Source of the DNA: Gnetum montanum
Taxonomy: Eukaryota; Streptophyta; Gnetopsida; Gnetales; Gnetaceae
Assembly: GCA_015680685.1 (NCBI GenBank)
Contig: MNCI01003648.1
Location: 272,053-293,576, forward strand
Length of the DNA stretch: 21,524 nt
Direction of reading: 5' to 3'
Shown: in pieces, positions 1-8,990 of the stretch
Numbering within the stretch: the stretch's first letter is position 1
How the letters are laid out: the number at the start of each line of letters is the position of its first letter
Position numbers and translations under genes: made by a program
The notes under the pieces: generated by a model
Told to the model about the DNA's origin: nothing
The model's database searches: none
The model's input: the letters and a program-made list of their open reading frames with translations, nothing else

Positions 1-37
1 CGATATCGCGGCCCAGTGCATGTCGCGTCTCATCAGT
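1..37 (-). mobile_element. LTR tip (LTR-C), related to LTR-A and LTR-B
   Basis: Read on the minus strand, this stretch runs CTGATGAGACGCGACATG and then TGGGCCGC. It closely matches the start of the plus-strand LTR at 20781-20815 (CTGATGGGACGTGATATC, then TGGGCCGC). This end is the U3 start of an LTR whose body lies to the left of the window. No polypurine tract is visible next to it at 38-70, so it is probably a 5' LTR or a solo LTR of a minus-oriented copy. The homology is short, so the call is tentative. Confidence 0.5.
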
Positions 38-517
38 ATTTTTGAAGGTTTGAATCATCCAACCCTAAATTGAACTTTGAATTATGTATCTATAACCTTG
101 ATTCCACCTCTTGGTCCTTTTTTTTTTTGCAAGATAATAAGAAGAGTTCTAAAGAGCCTGTAGATTGAACACCGAATTGAATGCTAAGCATTAAATTTGA
201 TGATAGCATTAACATTTGAAAAATGAATAGCAATTAAACATCAAGTTTTGAATTGTCATTCAACTTACGAATGAGTAAAAGTGGATGCTAAAAATAACGT
301 TGAGTATTAAATTTAAGATCTACCATGTTTTTGAACTTTGAATGTCAATTAAATATTGGATGTTATATTGTCGATTAATTTAAATAGTAACTCTAAATGC
401 TAATTTAACATTTGACTTTAAAGTCCTATTTAATTTGAATCTTGTAAAAAATTTAATGTCAACATTGATTCTATTGGATCTTCGATGTTTTCTTATGAGA
501 TTCTTGATGAAGTATTC
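38..517. other. AT-rich stretch, no gene recognised
   Basis: No coding frame, RNA gene or retrotransposon domain could be recognised. The sequence is AT-rich, has a run of eleven T residues around 118-128, and repeats loosely related words such as TTTGAA, ATTAAA and GAATGTCAATTAAA. Short minus-strand open frames here have no family resemblance. It may be old flanking DNA into which element 1 inserted. Confidence 0.5.
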
Positions 518-1459
518 TGTGTAATGTTGGGTTGAACTTACTGAAAAAATTAGCAACGTGGTGTAGGGACACCTCTTTCGATTCCCTTGTTCCTTCCCTA
601 TGTGTGTGTTTTTGTAGGTTATAGGCTTTGTGGAAACATCTTGCAAGTCTTGGAGTCAACTTGTCTTAGATTTCAGCTCTTAGGAGATACATCTCAAGAG
701 ACAAAAGATATTTGAGTCTAGTTGAGAGCTTGCAGGAGATGTCTCAAAAATGCATGAGACATCTCACAAGTGTGGAGTTGAGACCTCTCCACAAGAATTG
801 AGATGTCTTAGCTAGAAGTGAGATGTCACACTTGAACAGATAGTTTTCTTAGTCAGATATCTTGAAAAGGTTAGAGATGATCCAAATAGGCAGGAAAGCT
901 TCAAAAATTATCATTCTAAGTTTAGAAATAGCTGAGGCAAGGTGGAAAAAGATAGTAATAGCATGGAAACACCAAACTAAGCTTAATGAATATTTCCTAG
1001 GGTTTTTCCTCATTTTGTGAATAAATATGAGTTGTGTTTCATGTTTGTGTGATGGAGAGATGTGAGTGATGTGCCATGAGATGTCAAGAGAGCATATGTG
1101 AAGAGTGCATGAGTATGTTTTTAGCTCTTGGTCAATTGATTAAGTATTGGCTTGGTGTCTCTTGTGTCTTATGAGTTGAGATCTTAGTTCTAAATTGTGG
1201 GAGAGATTCTCCATTAATTATGTCTTCCATTGAGAACGACCATAATGTGGTTGTAGAGCCTCATGCTTTGCAACATCATTAGAGTGTGTGAGATCGTTTA
1301 ATGTTTTGTAGGTTGTGAAACCATGTTGTAATCTTTTCTTTAAATAATTGAAGATAGCTACTTTTCTTATTTTCTAGCAAATTAATTATCTTTTCATAAT
1401 ATCTAGATTTAGTAATGGAAGGTGATTTAATGTTGGAGTAAACATGCTGCAGTTAAATA
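518..1459 (+). repeat. 5' LTR of element 1
   Basis: The block from about 518 to 1080 is repeated, diverged, at 6041-6622. Shared landmarks are GATTCC(C/T)TTGTTCCTT near 580, a series of GAGATGTCTC-like words at 683-830, GTTTAGAAATAG near 920, AAGCTTAA near 980 and AATAAATATG(A/G)GTTGTG near 1020. It begins with TGTGTAATG and ends just before the primer binding site. The region 1081-1459 has no copy at the 3' end because that LTR is truncated. The start is uncertain by about ten bases and the end by a few bases. Confidence 0.82.
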
Positions 1460-1460
1460 T

Positions 1461-1472
1461 TGGTATTAGAGG
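1461..1472 (+). promoter_or_regulatory. Primer binding site, initiator Met-tRNA type
   Basis: TGGTATTAGAGG differs at two positions from the common plant Ty3 and Ty1 primer site TGGTATCAGAGC, which pairs with the 3' end of initiator methionine tRNA. One change is C to T. It lies directly after the 5' LTR and about 50 bases before the gag start, as expected for minus-strand DNA priming. Confidence 0.8.
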
Positions 1473-1521
1473 TTTGTGTTGATTGTTTCTTGGATTTAGT
1501 TAAAGATTTTGTCAATTTCAT

Positions 1522-2889
1522 ATGGTACCTAAGAAGAAACAGGTGCAAACCTTAAACAAAGACATGGAGAGCATGAAGTCTACCTTCTAATTGATGGTTG
1601 TTTAGTTGGATGAAATCACCACAAAGGTAGATAGAAATGCCAATCCTAGCCATATCTAGACACATGAAGATGATGAGCATTCATGTTCAGATGAAGAAGT
1701 TTCATAGCCTAGTGGAGGTGGAGTGAATGATGAGGAAGGACAATCTAGCTATGAGAGTGTAAGAACCCATCTACCAAGGATTCTAATGGAAGAGAATTCT
1801 ATTCCTCATATAAGAATTTAGAAGGCTCCAATAGTGGTTACTACTTCTTCTTCTGGTAAGCTAGATGAGGAAGATCAGGTAAGACTTACTAGAATGTTCA
1901 AAAATGCTATTAGATTTCTGTACATTTAGTTGAAGACTTTTAATGATGTAGATGATACTAATGCTTTTTCAAGTTGGCTGAAAGTACTTGATAAGCACTT
2001 TGAGTTGGAAGAGGTACCAAATAACTTGAGGGTACCTATTGTTAAATTCATATTAGAAGGAATGACTTTTACTTAGTAGGAAAAGGAGTTCCAAAGTTAT
2101 GAAAGACCAAATGGTTAACCCATCAAAAATTAGAATTTGATGAAATGTAGGTTGAGAGGGAAATTTAAATAGTCTCATTAGAGGCAAGAGACTATCACGG
2201 AGTTGAAATTTCCAAGGCAAGATGACAAGGATGTCAAACAATTCTACATCAAATTTTGTGATCTATTCCATTAAGATAAAGTAAACTAGGAGAAGCATGA
2301 ACAAGCTTCAATTTTTTTGGGAGGTCCTAAAATGGTATATTAGTAGGATTTGTGATTTTCTAAGCCAAAAACTCTTGATAAGGCTTTTGATTTGACACTT
2401 TAGGCTTAAAGGAAATTAAGTGGATTCAAAAACAAGAGCAAACAAACTTCCAAGGGGAAGGAGAAGGGATCCAAATCTAAGAAGCGATCTATGTCCAAAT
2501 CTAAAGACAAAGATGGCAGCCATGACAAGAAGAGAGAAAAGGGTAATGAAAATGACAAAGCCAAGAAGTACTAAGGCAAGGGAGCCAAGAATCAAGACAA
2601 TAGCTCATCTAAGATTCAATGCTTCAAGTATGAAGAATGGGGATGCAAGGAATGAGAATATCTACTTCACAAAGTAGCCAAGGGTAAAGATGTGCAAACC
2701 ATGGAGGTGGAGAAGACGTCAAGCCAAGCTCTTCAGAGAGGTAATCCTAATGCTCCAAAGATTAAGGAAGTTTCTAAATCAAATTCTTATGCATTCATGG
2801 GGAATGTGAATAGAGGAGATCATCGTTATATGAAATTATTATTTCAAATTAAGGCTAGCTATTGGGGAATTGATTCATTTTTTGATTGA
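1522..2889 (+). pseudogene. gag: gag of element 1, nonsense-riddled but in one frame
   Basis: Gag would form the virus-like particle and bind the element RNA. The frame starts at ATG 1522 and can be followed without a shift to the stop at 2887. It passes an acidic region (EEV...GGGVNDEEG), a capsid-like part (NAFSSWLKVLDKHFELEEVP near 1960-2020), and a Lys/Ser-rich basic stretch near 2420-2560. A broken zinc knuckle follows at 2620-2655: CFKYEEWGCKE and a stop, in which the second Cys is Tyr, the His is Cys and the last Cys codon is TGA. I counted 21 in-frame stops before 2887: 14 TAG, 5 TAA and 2 TGA. The length, about 455 codons, suits a Ty3 gag. The frame leads into protease after a shift near 2860. 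Confidence 0.8.
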
Positions 2890-3250
2890 TGAGGGTGCCC
2901 AAAAAAATGTTATTTCTTCTAGGGTAATTATTAGATTGGGTGTGGTAATTAATCCTTATCCTAGATCTTATAAGGTGCATTGGTTGTCTAGAGGCTTCTC
3001 TTAAGAGGTGAAAAAACAATGTACTTTGAAATTTAAAACTAGAGATTTTCATGATGTTGTAAAGTGTTATGTGCTTCTAATAGATTGTGTTGATGTAATT
3101 ATTGGTGGACCTAGGAATTTTGACAATGGTGCTTAGTTTGATGGAGCAAGAAATATATGGAGTGTAGCTAGATCTAATGGAATTCATGAGTTGATTCCCA
3201 TGATAGTTGAATAAGTGAGGTAGCAAAGCTTATTTAATGCTTCCTTAATC
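2864..3250 (+). pseudogene. pro: Retroviral-type aspartic protease, degenerate
   Basis: The protease would cut the Gag-Pol polyprotein. In the frame of 2882 the translation reads FLIDEGAQKNVISSRVI, with the family's DSGA active-site triad present as D-E-G at 2888-2896. Further on are KVHWLSRGFS near 2970 and VDVIIGGPRNFD near 3090-3125, the latter matching the conserved h-h-LGRPW flap-end motif with changes. The frame is shifted by one base from gag. Stops include TAA after GFS near 3002, TAG after NGA near 3136, and further stops at 3210-3225. From 3250 to 3455 no domain is clear, although this is where the protease-RT linker would lie. Confidence 0.72.
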
Positions 3251-3455
3251 CTTCTAGAAGAGAGGCAATACATTAAGGAACATGATGAAATAGGTTTTTG
3301 ATTTGTTATTGTATCAATAGTTGCTTCTAACTATGATGATGTGTAGGTTGAACTTCCTACAAGTGTGCTAGGCTTGAAAGATTCAAGATGTTCAAGGGAA
3401 AATTAGATGGATTGCCATCAATGCTAAATGTATAGCATTCATAGGGCTAACCATT

Positions 3456-4140
3456 CCAAATGAGAGAGCATACCAGATGACATGAAATCATAGGAATAAA
3501 TTGCAAGGGTAAGTAAATGAGTTACTTACAAATTTGTTATGTTTGCTATTCCTTAGTTTCATATGATGTGCCTATGCCAAAGCTAATGGGTTGTTCACAT
3601 TGTGTTGTAGGTGTTGCTTCAAAATCTATTGTTTTCCTAATAACCTTAAGATGTGCGAATAAAATAATCATCCTCAAGTGGAGTGAAGTAGACTTAGTGC
3701 AACATTGGTTGGCTAGTCAAGTAACCAGAGACATCCAAGAGAGGATTGCCAATGTTGGTTTACTTGATTTATTTTTGTTTCCTAGCCCATCCATGCCTAC
3801 TAAAGATATGGTGAATTTCATTAACTCCTTTGACAAAGGAATACTTAAATTACTTATGGATGACATGTATTAAATTAGAGGAGACATAGTTGGTGATTAA
3901 TGTAAAGATTTCTTCAAGAGGAAAATCACATATTTGAGACATGTAGTTTTTGAAAAACAAATTTAGATAGAAGATACCAAGATGAAGACTATTAGAGATT
4001 GGCCAGCTCCTAAGAATGTTGAAAAGGTAAGATCATTTTTTGATTTAGCAAGTTTTTATAGACGGTTCATCAAAAATTTTAGTGGTGTTTCTTAGACCAT
4101 GTTTGTTTTATTAAAGAAAAATAAGAATTCCAAGTGAAAT
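3456..4140 (+). pseudogene. RT: Reverse transcriptase of element 1, fingers and thumb only
   Basis: RT would copy element RNA into DNA. The N-terminal entry motif is readable near 3468 (AYQM, then VNELL near 3516 in the same frame with stops). The finger segment SYDVP...PK near 3549-3580 is only weakly preserved. From 3901 the C-terminal part is clear: FFKRKITYLRHVVF, then RDWPAPKNVEKVRSFFDLA and FYRRFIKNFSG to about 4095. The palm blocks expected between them (the K-DL-SGYHQ, PFGL-NAP and YxDD motifs) are not found. The interval instead holds the stretch listed separately at 3660-3873. The frame of 3517 is the same as that of the thumb and of the first half of RNase H. Confidence 0.75.
3660..3873 (+). 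other. Unrecognised stop-free stretch in place of the RT palm
   Basis: Together with its upstream part from 3517 this is the longest stop-free frame in the window (118 codons, to the TAA at 3871), inside an element where stops otherwise come about every 20 codons. The translation includes WSEVDLVQHWLASQVTRDI, then ERIANVG, FPSPSMPTKDMVNFINSF and KLLMDDMY. It does not resemble the RT palm except for a possible chance MDD. It keeps the frame of the RT thumb downstream. It could be captured host sequence, a recombined piece of another element, or RT diverged past recognition by eye. Confidence 0.4.
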
Positions 4141-4149
4141 AATAAAACC

Positions 4150-4590
4150 CAAGGAAGCTTTGACTTGTTGAAAAAAAATATTACTAGTGAATTAGTGCTT
4201 GCAATTCTTAATTATCAAAAGCTTTTTTACATGGAGGTGGATGCAATTGGACTCGCCATTGGTGGGGCACCTTCACAAGAAGGTAGTCCTGTTGCTTTCT
4301 TTTCTGAAAAGTTAAATGAGTTAGGAAAAAATACAAAGCATATAAAAAAGAGTTGCATGCTATTCTTCAAGCAATCAAGCATTAGAGGCATTACTTATTA
4401 CCCAAGGAGTTTACTTTGATAAAAAATCATAAAGTGGTACAATTTTTAAATTTTCAAAAGAAGTTGAGTACAAAGCACTAGAGCGGGTTGCATAGTTGCA
4501 AGAGTTTAATTTTATGCTAAAACATAAAAGTGAAAAGCTAATGTGGTGGCTAATGCATTGTCCAGGGTGTATGTGGTGAATTTTAGCATA
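4150..4590 (+). pseudogene. RNH: RNase H domain of element 1
   Basis: This domain would degrade RNA in the RNA-DNA hybrid. The frame of 4165 reads LVLAILNYQKLFYMEVDAIG, with the first catalytic Asp present, then SQEGSPVAFFSEKLNELGK to about 4340. The sequence then shifts frame: KKELHAILQAIKH, RHYLLPKEFTLI and QFLNFQKKLST can be read to about 4480. It returns to ANVVANALSRVYV at 4540-4580, the family's ADALSR end motif with Asp changed to Asn. At least two frameshifts and several stops are present. It continues directly into the integrase linker. Confidence 0.8.
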
Positions 4591-5700
4591 CCACATGAGG
4601 AAGGTATGGGTGATTTTACTTATTTGTATGAGCATGATGATGATTTTGGGCAATTTTGGAGAAGCCCAAAAGAACCATTGTTGAGTAGGAAAGACTAGTG
4701 GAGGAACTATCATATTCAAGATAAACTATTATTTAAGAATGGAAAGGTATGTATTTCTAATTATGATTTTAGGAAAAAATATTTTGTTTAAAAAGCATTG
4801 TAGTAACATGGTAGGTCACATGAGCATGGATAAAATATTGGAACTTGTGAGTAGGTACTACTTTTGGCTTAGTATGGCAAATGAAGTTTTGAAATTTGTG
4901 AAGAAGTATCTAACTTGTTAGAAGTTCAAAGGAGGTAAAAGAGTGGATGAACATTATATGCCTTTTTCAATTCCCAAGGGCCTATGGAAGAGTGTGTCTA
5001 TGGTTTTTGTGAGTGATATTTTGAAAACAAAAAGTGTGAATGATGTAATTTTTGTTGTTGTAGATACGTTCTCTAAGATGACATACTTCATTTCATGCAA
5101 AAGGATGTGTGATGCTTCTCATATTGCAAATTTTTTTTTCTAGCATGTTGTGAAGTTGCACAAAATTCCATTGAATATTGTTAATGACAAAGACTTCAAA
5201 TTTGCTAGTCACTTTTTGAGGTTCCTTTGGAAACTTTTAGGGATAAGGTTAAATTTTTCTAATGCATATCATTCATAATATGATGGCCAAAATAGAGGTG
5301 ATGAATAAATTCTTACCAAATATATTGAGATGTTTGTATGATGGATAACCAAATAAGTGGAAAAAATTATTGTGTCATGCTGAGTTTTCATACTATAATG
5401 ATTTTCATGTTACTATTGGTAAAAGCCCATTTGAGTTGAACTATGGTTTTTATCTAAAGATGGTGGGCACTTTAAAGATCTTTGATAGTGAAGCCCAACT
5501 TAGGGCTGATTTTGTGCAAGATATGAGGATCTCCATGCATAAGTTAAGTCAAATCTTGCAAAGAAGGCTAAAGAGAGAGTTCTCAGGAGAAATGAGGATA
5601 AATAGAAGCTAAATTTTTATGTTGGTGACTTGATTTAGGTGTACTTAAAGAAGAAATGATTAAGAAGTGTTAACTTCTATAAGTAAAAGTTAAGAAAATG
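4590..5700 (+). pseudogene. INT: Integrase of element 1, zinc finger and DDE core
   Basis: Integrase would join element DNA to the host chromosome. Landmarks in order are: a linker with EHDDDFGQFW near 4630; HIQDKLLFKNGKV near 4710; GHMSMDKILELVSRYYFW at 4815-4870; a broken HHCC finger ending KKYLTC and a stop at 4919; VFVVVDTFSKMTYF near 5050-5090 with the first Asp; LNIVNDKDFKFASHF near 5172-5215 with the second Asp; SNAYHS near 5260; and the catalytic Glu as GAG at 5295-5297. Downstream, HAEFSYYND and GKSPFELNYG (5370-5450) and YVGDLI near 5620 match the core end and C-terminal domain. All three DDE residues survive, but stops and shifts break the frame. Confidence 0.85.
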
Positions 5701-6063
5701 AGGCCTTTTAGAATTAAGGCCAAGATTAATGATAATTCTATTGAAATAGATTTACAAAATGACTTTGATGTGAATTTCATGTTTAGTATTTTAGATCTTA
5801 TGCACTATCATGGACCTATTGATGAGGAGACCATACATGGTAGCATCGATGAGTTGAAGGGGACTATTGATCAATCCAAGCCTTTAATAGAGAGGAAGGT
5901 AATCGTACTCAAGTGGAGGGAAGCTTCAGGTACTCAAGAAGTCATGAGTCATGGATATTTCATCCATGGGAAGGATCAGTTTGTGGATGATGTTGTATGG
6001 GTTCATGAGATCAAACTTCATAAGTGGGGGATCACTACAATGTCTACTCCCATGTTTACATGA
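5698..6063 (+). pseudogene. Integrase C terminus with chromodomain-like tail
   Basis: This open stretch of 121 codons begins MRPFRIKAKINDNSIEIDL, the GPF/Y module that follows the integrase core. It then has FMFSILDLMHYHGPIDEE, the usual junction to the tail, and a remnant of a chromodomain: LKWREASG, then VDDVVWVHEIKLHKWG near 5975-6030. That matches the late chromodomain pattern (E-D-A-T-W, hydrophobic, E, L, K-G). A chromodomain steers insertion toward modified chromatin in chromoviruses. The ATG at 5698 is internal and not a true start. The stop at 6061-6063 lies inside the start of the 3' LTR, which suggests that the original stop was lost or read through. Confidence 0.75.
6021..6030 (+). 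promoter_or_regulatory. Polypurine tract of element 1
   Basis: TAAGTGGGGG sits about ten bases before the 3' LTR start at 6041. It is the primer for plus-strand DNA synthesis in LTR elements. It overlaps the last recognisable codons of the chromodomain remnant (Lys-Trp-Gly). Confidence 0.65.
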
Positions 6064-6622
6064 GCTCACTTTTTAAATGATGGGAGAGCTACTATACGAT
6101 TACATCTTTTGATTCCTTTATTCCTTATCTACATTATGTTTTTGCAGGTTTTGAACTCCACAAAGACATCTTGGAGGTCTTAGAGTCAACTTATCTAAGA
6201 TCTAGGCTCTAAGGAGAGATGTCTTGGGAGACAGGAGATGTTTGGGTGGAGTTGAGAGCTTATGGAAGATGTCTGGGAAATTTAATAGACATCCTTGATG
6301 AGATGTCTCATAAGTACGTCTCCATAAGAGTTGAGACGTCTTAGCTACAGTGTAAGACATCTCCTCTAGAAGTGAGATGTCTCATCCAAGTGGATAGTTT
6401 TCTTAGTGAGACATTCTAGAAAGGTTAGAGATGACCTAAATGGATAGGAAAACTTTGAAAATTACCATTTTGAGTTTAGAAATAGTTGAGGCAATGTGGA
6501 AAAAGATGGAAATAGCATCAAAACTCAAAGTTAAGCTTAAGGAAGGTTTCCTAGGATTTTGATCTTGTTTTGTTAATAAATATGGGTTGTGTTTCATGTT
6601 TATACAATGGAAATGTGAGTGA
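6041..6622 (+). repeat. 3' LTR of element 1, truncated
   Basis: It starts TGTCTAC and follows the 5' LTR (518-1080) through the GATTCC(T)TTATTCC block at 6111, the GAGATGTCTC word cluster at 6211-6385, GTTTAGAAATAG near 6472 and AATAAATATGGGTTGTG near 6576. The match stops at GTGAGTGATGTG (about 6613-6626), where a minus-strand LTR with different sequence begins. The counterpart of 1081-1459 is not found downstream. The LTR was therefore cut by insertion followed by loss, not simply interrupted. Confidence 0.8.
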
Positions 6623-7196
6623 TGTGACATCCCATTCTCGAATGTCATGAAAAATGTCAAATATACGTTATATTAGACATTATGCGTAAGAATACAATAT
6701 ACCAAATGTCAAATATATGTAACATTCAACATTATGTGTAATGAAAGTAACAAGGAAAATGTAGAAGAAAAGAGGAAAGAATGCTTTATTGATGTGGAAT
6801 AGTGTATCTAGATCATACTCTGAGAGTGTTCCTTGGGGTTTTCTTCTTTTAACATCTATCCCTTAGAGGCAATTTAGCATTGCCACCATGATTAGGCCTA
6901 CAACCAACCAGAAGGGATGGTTAGTCCAATTATTGTCCCACTTCACCTAGCACCCATCACTTGCCTTTACTGGCTCTGCAACTCCATGCTAGCATGACCT
7001 CTAATGCTTGATTATAAATCCCTTAGGTCAAACCCCCAAAGATCACCTCAAGACACACATCCATTATTATAATGCACCCTTTTGGATCTTAATTACAACT
7101 GCCCTTTTAGGTCTTGTCACGATAATGATAATACTTGTTATGAAGAGGCATCATCTTTGTTATGTAGTAGCACCATTTGGGAATAGGGATGTTACA
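6623..7196 (-). mobile_element. Minus-strand LTR, Del/Tekay-like (element 4)
   Basis: Read on the plus strand the block begins TGTGACATCCC and ends GGGATGTTACA, so both ends carry the TGT(A/G)ACATCCC inverted terminus common in plant Del/Tekay LTRs. The adjoining PPT complement ATCCCCCTTA at 7201-7210 shows that the element body lies to the right and reads on the minus strand, making this its 3' LTR. The ends are TG and CA. No second copy of this LTR was found in the window, so the element is truncated. Five-base flanks next to the two ends do not match, as expected when only one LTR is present. Confidence 0.68.
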
Positions 7197-7200
7197 ATCT

Positions 7201-7210
7201 ATCCCCCTTA
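7201..7210 (-). promoter_or_regulatory. Polypurine tract of element 4
   Basis: The minus strand reads TAAGGGGGAT, four bases before the LTR end at 7196. In Del/Tekay elements the polypurine tract lies directly after the end of the pol frame. The bases just upstream on the minus strand (7240-7211) could encode a short pol tail, VDSFMDKKN, but this is too short to rely on. Confidence 0.62.
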
Positions 7211-7632
7211 GGTTTTTTTTGTCCATGAATGAGTCCACATTCACTATTTTTTTGGCCCCAATGCTTCTATTATGATCCTATGCTCCAATAATTTGATTTC
7301 TTCTTTGAACTTGAAGTTGTTTCTTGCTTATTATGCAAAGAAAATATATGTGAGAAAAATATATGGAAAATTAAATATTACTTTATTAATACTTACCTCA
7401 CATTCTAAGATAATGATAAGAGATGAATTAAAGATCTACCAACCACCAATCACCAATCTTAACCAAGGTCACACAAAGTACAATTGGTATCTAGTTATCC
7501 AAGTGAAGGTAGGGTAAATCCTTTATTCCCAACTTCAATTACCTTAGATATTTTACTTATCTAATTTATAATATAAAGTAAATAATGAAGAAAATAATAA
7601 GATTATAAATAAAAGTAAGGATGAGATACTTC
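7211..7632. other. Spacer between element 4 PPT and the EEP pseudogene
   Basis: No domain is recognisable. Minus-strand frames near 7320-7250 give a Lys/Glu-rich fragment (FKEEIKLLEHRIIIEALG) of unknown origin. On the minus strand a GTAAGT preceded by GAG lies near 7398-7390 and looks like a 5' splice site, but no matching exon structure was established. The remainder is AT-rich. Confidence 0.4.
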
Positions 7633-8990
7633 CTAATCTTGATCAACCTTATGAATTGATGGAAGTAATTGTAATTCTACCATAAGTGGTATATGATCAG
7701 ATGGTCTTATTTGGGATGGAAGGGCTTTATCTTGATTCTTCTCCACTTCTTTAGAAATTAACTCTAGTAACTTGGTAACTTGGAAGAATCAAACATCTTA
7801 CCAAATATAATCTAAGGTCTCAATGAAGAATGTTGTTGATCCATCTTCATTAATCATGGTAGAATAATTGGTAAATTGTGATTCTTGATGAGTACTATCT
7901 ATCAACATCATCTATTCCTAAATTTTTGGATCTGATTTATCTATTTTAGATTTGAAGTAAGCAGAATATCCACTAGCCAATGGAATTTCATGTTGAATTA
8001 ATGGAAACATCTTCTTTAAATCAGGTTCATCTTTCAAGGATTCCTTTACACATCCATGTTTTAAGAATTGATAAACACTACTTCCAAATTTTGCATTGAA
8101 GTCTCCACCAAGGATAATTAGCATTGGATTGGTATGGCTTAGGAATAACTTATTCTCCAAACTTTCCTCTATTTGCTTAATCAAGTATACTTCCTGGCAT
8201 AATATAACATTAGAACATGTTGAGTTGGCAATTAAATATGTGTTAAATACACATATACATCTTTCTGATAACTAGATTTTTAGTATCAATGCCAAGGCTA
8301 TGTGACTTTTCTAAAATCTTAATCATTCTTTCTTTCCTATCATTTTGAAGTTCTAGAATTACAAAAATCATATCTTCTAAGCTCCATTCAAATCTTTGTA
8401 CTAATTCAAATTTGGTTTCTTTATAAAAGATCATGCAACTATCCATATTGTGACTTTTGCAATAGGCTAATCTATATGACTCAAAAGAAGAACTTTCATA
8501 AGAACCCTTTTGCTTGTAAATACCTTTGTATCCCATCTTTTCCAAGTTTAATTGGAATTAGTATAGGAACTCCCATGGCAAGACTTCTTGTAGGCATAAG
8601 ATATCAACATCCAAATCTTGTAACTCTGTTAAGATGTGGATATCGATACTCATGTCAATCCAAGGCCCATGGTGGACATAGCAAATGTTATCCTTCACTT
8701 GCTAGGGATCTTACAAGCACATTGTATGTTGCAACTTTCATTATCCTTATTGGATTTTCTCTTGGACCATTACTCTTTATGGGTATCATACACCTTGTCA
8801 GAATGAGATTATGACTCTTCATGTTGGTTGCAAGATGAATTGATGTACATCTTCTTGACTATTTTTGGTTTACCAACTGATTTATCAATTGATTCTCCAA
8901 CTCACCTTGTTGGTAATAACTAGCTACATTACCTAGACTTATTAGCAACCTTTCTACACCCCTTAAGACATTAACTTTGATAGTGTAACT
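7633..8990 (-). pseudogene. CCR4/Angel-type EEP nuclease pseudogene, intron-less
   Basis: Functional relatives are Mg-dependent nucleases, mostly 3' exoribonucleases that remove poly(A) tails. Minus-strand order: a possible N-terminal stretch from 8990 (VNVLRGVERLLISLGNVASY); ENPIRIMKVATYNVL with the motif Asn at 8760-8720; YVHHGPWIDM near 8675; LQDLDVDILCLQEV with catalytic Glu at 8620-8585; an in-frame TAA near 8555; NLEKMGYKGIYKQKG near 8540-8500; MIFYKETKFELV near 8425; the THL region, damaged, near 8220; VYLIKQIEESLENK near 8190; LIILGGDFNAKFGSSVYQFL at 8125-8065; FTNYSTMINEDG and FFIETLDYIW at 7880-7801; PSDHIPLMVELQLLPS at 7710-7660; and the stop at 7635-7633. The Asn, Glu, GDFN, LDY and SDH motifs survive. 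From 8184 to 7633 one frame holds, with nonsense codons only. About two frameshifts lie upstream. No introns are seen, so a processed or element-captured copy is likely. Confidence 0.85.

Larger units (their letters stand above)
518..6622 (+). mobile_element. Element 1: degenerate chromovirus-like Ty3/gypsy LTR retrotransposon
   Basis: The parts occur in standard Ty3/gypsy order: 5' LTR, primer binding site at 1461, gag, protease, RT, RNase H, integrase with a chromodomain-like tail, polypurine tract at 6021 and 3' LTR. The integrase after RNase H and the GPF-to-chromodomain tail place it among chromoviruses. The two LTRs match at roughly four bases in five by eye in their best section, which means an old insertion. 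Its 3' LTR is cut at about 6622 by a minus-strand LTR of another family. It cannot be autonomous: every domain carries nonsense codons, and the RT palm is missing. No target-site duplication can be checked because the 3' end is lost. Confidence 0.88.

Noticed and set aside
3865-3873. MDD in the frame at 3517 as the RT catalytic YxDD
   Set aside because: The surrounding residues do not match the palm block and the preceding palm motifs are absent; a chance match is more likely.
8240-8760. LINE APE-type endonuclease as the source of the EEP motifs
   Set aside because: The words MKVATYNVL, DILCLQEV, GYKGIYK, ETLDYIW and PSDHIPLM fit the CCR4/Angel branch of the superfamily, and no LINE RT is nearby.
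8476-8814. Plus-strand open frame of 112 codons
   Set aside because: It lies opposite the EEP domain and has no family motif; the minus strand explains the sequence.
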